Below are positions 60,308-64,000 of a stretch of 64,000 nucleotides of DNA, piece by piece. How positions within the stretch are numbered: position 1 is the first letter of the stretch; every line of letters starts with the position of its first letter. The stretch comes from Agaricus subrufescens (Eukaryota > Basidiomycota > Agaricomycetes > Agaricales > Agaricaceae). A program made the position numbers and the translations under genes. The stretch spans positions 496,001-560,000 of the forward strand of contig CM057059.1 of assembly GCA_029945375.1 (NCBI GenBank). Reading direction: 5' to 3'. The notes beneath the pieces are model-generated. The model was not told where the DNA came from and did no database searches. It saw only the letters and a program-made list of their open reading frames with translations.

Positions 60308-61925
<1,618 letters not shown>

Positions 61926-62259
61926 TTCAGTTCTACTTTATTGCATCCCTAGTTCACTGTATTTCTTTTTTTTGCTTTTTTTGCTCTCCAAAAACTTGCA
62001 TCCAGCGTTATGCCTTCTAAATTAATCGATATTCACCAGGTACTGACCCCTCGGTTGTACCCCGCCAACTTCTCCGACGGCGATTTCCTTCAAAGATCTA
62101 AGTTCAGTATTAGTATCCTTGATACCACCACTACAACGCATGTCGAAAAGAATAAAACTTTATTTAGGTTCAGAAATCGTTCTGGACCTAGTCACCGCCT
62201 TCCTACACCTCGCACGTCTAAGGAAAGATGACACAATACGCTCAACAACACAAAGAACA
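61926..62259. other. Convergent 3' region with a duplicated monooxygenase tail
   Basis: This 334-base gap lies between the PRMT1 and monooxygenase stops. Its right half (about 62160-62240) is a diverged second copy of the monooxygenase gene end, described as a separate repeat. The left half is T-rich and otherwise plain. Confidence 0.6.
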
Positions 62260-62340
62260 CTAGTTCGGTCGAGTGATCGTCCCAGACTTGGTCACCGCTT
62301 TCCTTTTTTTTGCACGTCCAAGGAGAGGTGAACTATCTTC
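62160..62340 (-). repeat. Tandem duplication of the monooxygenase gene end
   Basis: On the - strand the last ~23 codons of the monooxygenase (about 62328-62260) recur about 102 bases further downstream (62226-62160), with roughly three in four positions alike by eye. The gene copy reads GRAKKRKAVTKSGTITRPN and stops. The downstream copy reads RRARCRKAVTRSRTISEPK and stops. Its frame and stop are thus kept although it lies after the gene's own TAG. Confidence 0.75.
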
Positions 62341-64000
62341 GTTTCTCAAATAATAAGACCAGACCGCCGTACGATCCAACTCTGTCTGCGAAAACCCATT
62401 CCCAAGATACAAGAATCGATTCCCACCAATATAAGTGAAATCCCAATCCTCATATCGAGGTTCAGACGTAGCTTCAAGATAATGCCAGGAACTTCCCGGC
62501 CAAAGTGCAGTAATCTTCCCAGACGCACTACCGTTCCTGTACCAAGAATGACATTCATCTTCCCAAACAGTCCTTTTCATATAAGCATCCTTGAATGCCA
62601 TTAGATCCTTGACTGCTTCGAGTTTGGGAGATATGCTTTTGATGTTCTCCGTTTGATATCGATTGATCAACTTCAGCATGTAATCTATCTGCGATTCTGG
62701 AAAGAGAATGGTGTGAACAGGATCCTAGAATGCGAAAAAAAAAAGAGATGGTCGTACCTATCCCGGTGAGTACCGAACCGGTACCAACAGGACTACACGG
62801 TCCAGAAACCATAAAGTAATTCGGAATACCAGGAGCAGCTAATCCCATATAACTGATAGGTTCCTCCTTCCAAATTTCAGTCAAAGATACCCCATCCAAG
62901 CCCAAAATCGGGAATCTAGGCTTGGAACTCGTATCAAATCCCGTCGCACAGATGATAACATCAACTTTGTGCTCCTTCCCGTCTCCACCGATACATCCTC
63001 CGGCCGTGATCTCCTTGACTCCACCCATCACAACTTGGGTTTTCTTGTCAACCAGCGCTTCAAGATAATCAACACCCGGTGTCAATCTTCGACAACCCAA
63101 AGACCACGTGGGTATCATTTGCTTTTCCAGTCCGGATCCCTTGAGTTTCTCCACCATAACTTCGCGCGTAGACATAGCGAAAACTTGTTGGGTGGGTGTG
63201 TCACGTAGGAACACAGGGTAGATGGCAGCGTAAGTGGAATCTAATTCTCGACGATGCTCCTCAAGCTTTTTGGGGTCAGAAGTAAAAACGCGCTTCTCCT
63301 CATCGGTGTACTTGTGCGGTTGGTCGAGTGTTGGGAGTACCCAGGTAGGAGAACGAATAAAAGTGATGATATTTTTGACTTTTGGTAAGATGGCTGGTAG
63401 AACTTGGATGCCTGATGACCTATTTTTTAATAAGCGGTCAATTTTTGGTATCGCAGGCAAGAGAAGTCATACCCATTTCCAATCAATGCAACACTCTTGT
63501 CCGTCAGATCTAAATCTCGATCCCACTTCGCAGTATGAACCATCTTGCCCTCAAATTTATCAATCCCAGAAACATCAGGCCATTTCCAGGAATTCAATAT
63601 CCCAGACGCATTTATCAAGAAATGAGACCAATCATGGATCGTCGTCCCGGTCTCGAGGTCAATCACCTCTACCTTCCATTGTCCTTTGTCATTGTCCCAT
63701 TCAGCACGCGAAATTCGCTTTTTGAATTGGCAGTATTTCTTAAGACCATATTTTTCAGCAAAACCGGAGAAGTAATTTTGAATCTCATCCGTTCCAATGT
63801 GAGTTTGCGAGCAATTCGGGTTAGGCTCAAATGACCACGTATATAAATGTCCTGGTACATCACAGGCACATCTAGACGAAATGTCAATATTCAATGCAAA
63901 GCGTTTACAACAACAATTTACCCCGGATATTTATTCTCGAGCCATGTTCCTCCCACGTCCTCGTTCTTTTCATACACAGTCAGATCAAAGTCCTCGAAAG
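62260..64000 (-). CDS. Baeyer-Villiger-type flavin monooxygenase, 5' part off the window
   Basis: This is a FAD- and NADPH-dependent monooxygenase that would oxidise a ketone or other lipophilic substrate. Supported exons are 64000-63922 (cut by the window edge), 63871-63474, 63420-62758 and 62696-62260. The first visible residues (DLTVYEKNEDVGGTWLENKY) follow the first Rossmann fold, so roughly the FAD-binding N-terminus is missing. The NADPH fold has IGNGSSGIQVLPAI. The Baeyer-Villiger fingerprint FxGxxxHxxxWxxD is present as FEGKMVHTAKWDRD, and the linker motif is CATGFDTS. The C-terminus (YLRNEDSSPLLGRAKKRKAV) is basic. All visible introns are GT-AG. Substrate unknown; neighbouring genes give no pathway clue. 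Confidence 0.9.

Overview
This is nuclear DNA from a filamentous basidiomycete, most likely an agaricomycete (mushroom-forming fungus). The genes are densely interrupted by GT-AG introns of about 45-60 nt with CTNAC/CTRAY-like branch sites and by very short exons. The gene content also fits: a DUF6535 membrane protein, a large F-box protein, a Cdc24 with a PB1 domain, and a many-exon endopolygalacturonase. I see no operons, CRISPR arrays, rRNA or tRNA genes, or recognisable transposons or viral genes. I read twenty protein-coding genes from spliced homology to known families. For 18 of them the exon sets join to an intact frame. The exceptions are the RhoGAP, which has a frame problem at its 5' end, and the monooxygenase, which runs off the right edge.

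Layout, left to right: a RhoGAP (45-4250, +) converges on UTP7/WDR46 (5167-7312, -). A GH63-type glycoside hydrolase follows (9053-13382, +), then the Rho GEF CDC24 (16199-19607, -), whose 5' leader is extremely GC-rich. A gene-poor 6.3 kb stretch (19608-25954) leads to a Rap1-like BRCT/three-Myb protein (25955-28721, +). Next is a phytanoyl-CoA dioxygenase (28868-30497, -) divergent from CDC6 (30864-32924, +), with MluI-box motifs between them. DIS3/RRP44 (33393-37154, -) comes next, then an orphan Ser/Pro-rich protein (38651-39734, +), an endopolygalacturonase (40151-42186, +) and an F-box protein (42677-43999, -). A TAPT1-family membrane protein (44605-47162, -) and a SUR7/PalI-family protein (47369-48088, -) are followed by an adjacent pair: 3-hydroxyisobutyrate dehydrogenase-like (50031-51245, +) and cyclase-family hydrolase (51376-52707, +). 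The right end holds a DUF6535 protein (53201-55823, +), a gamma-tubulin-complex (GCP) protein (56189-59348, -), a BRI3-like protein (59516-60090, -) divergent from protein arginine methyltransferase 1 (60308-61925, +), and a Baeyer-Villiger-type flavin monooxygenase cut by the window edge (62260-64000, -).

Most of these are housekeeping genes that do not form one pathway: ribosome biogenesis (UTP7), exosome RNA decay (DIS3), replication licensing (CDC6), cell polarity (CDC24 and the RhoGAP, which act oppositely on Rho-family GTPases), microtubule nucleation (GCP) and arginine methylation (PRMT1). Accessory-like genes are the polygalacturonase (plant cell-wall attack), the dehydrogenase/cyclase pair, the DUF6535 protein and the monooxygenase.

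I did not find a convincing new multi-gene system. The observations most worth following are: two unrelated genes (DUF6535 and the monooxygenase) whose final coding segment plus stop codon is repeated in tandem just past the gene end, both extra copies still being open; a Rap1-like protein with three Myb-type modules; a dioxygenase built with 10-, 14- and 19-nt exons; two introns that need GC donors; G-quadruplex-type runs in the CDC24 leader; and a possible N-myristoylated RhoGAP start lying in a different frame from the rest of the gene.
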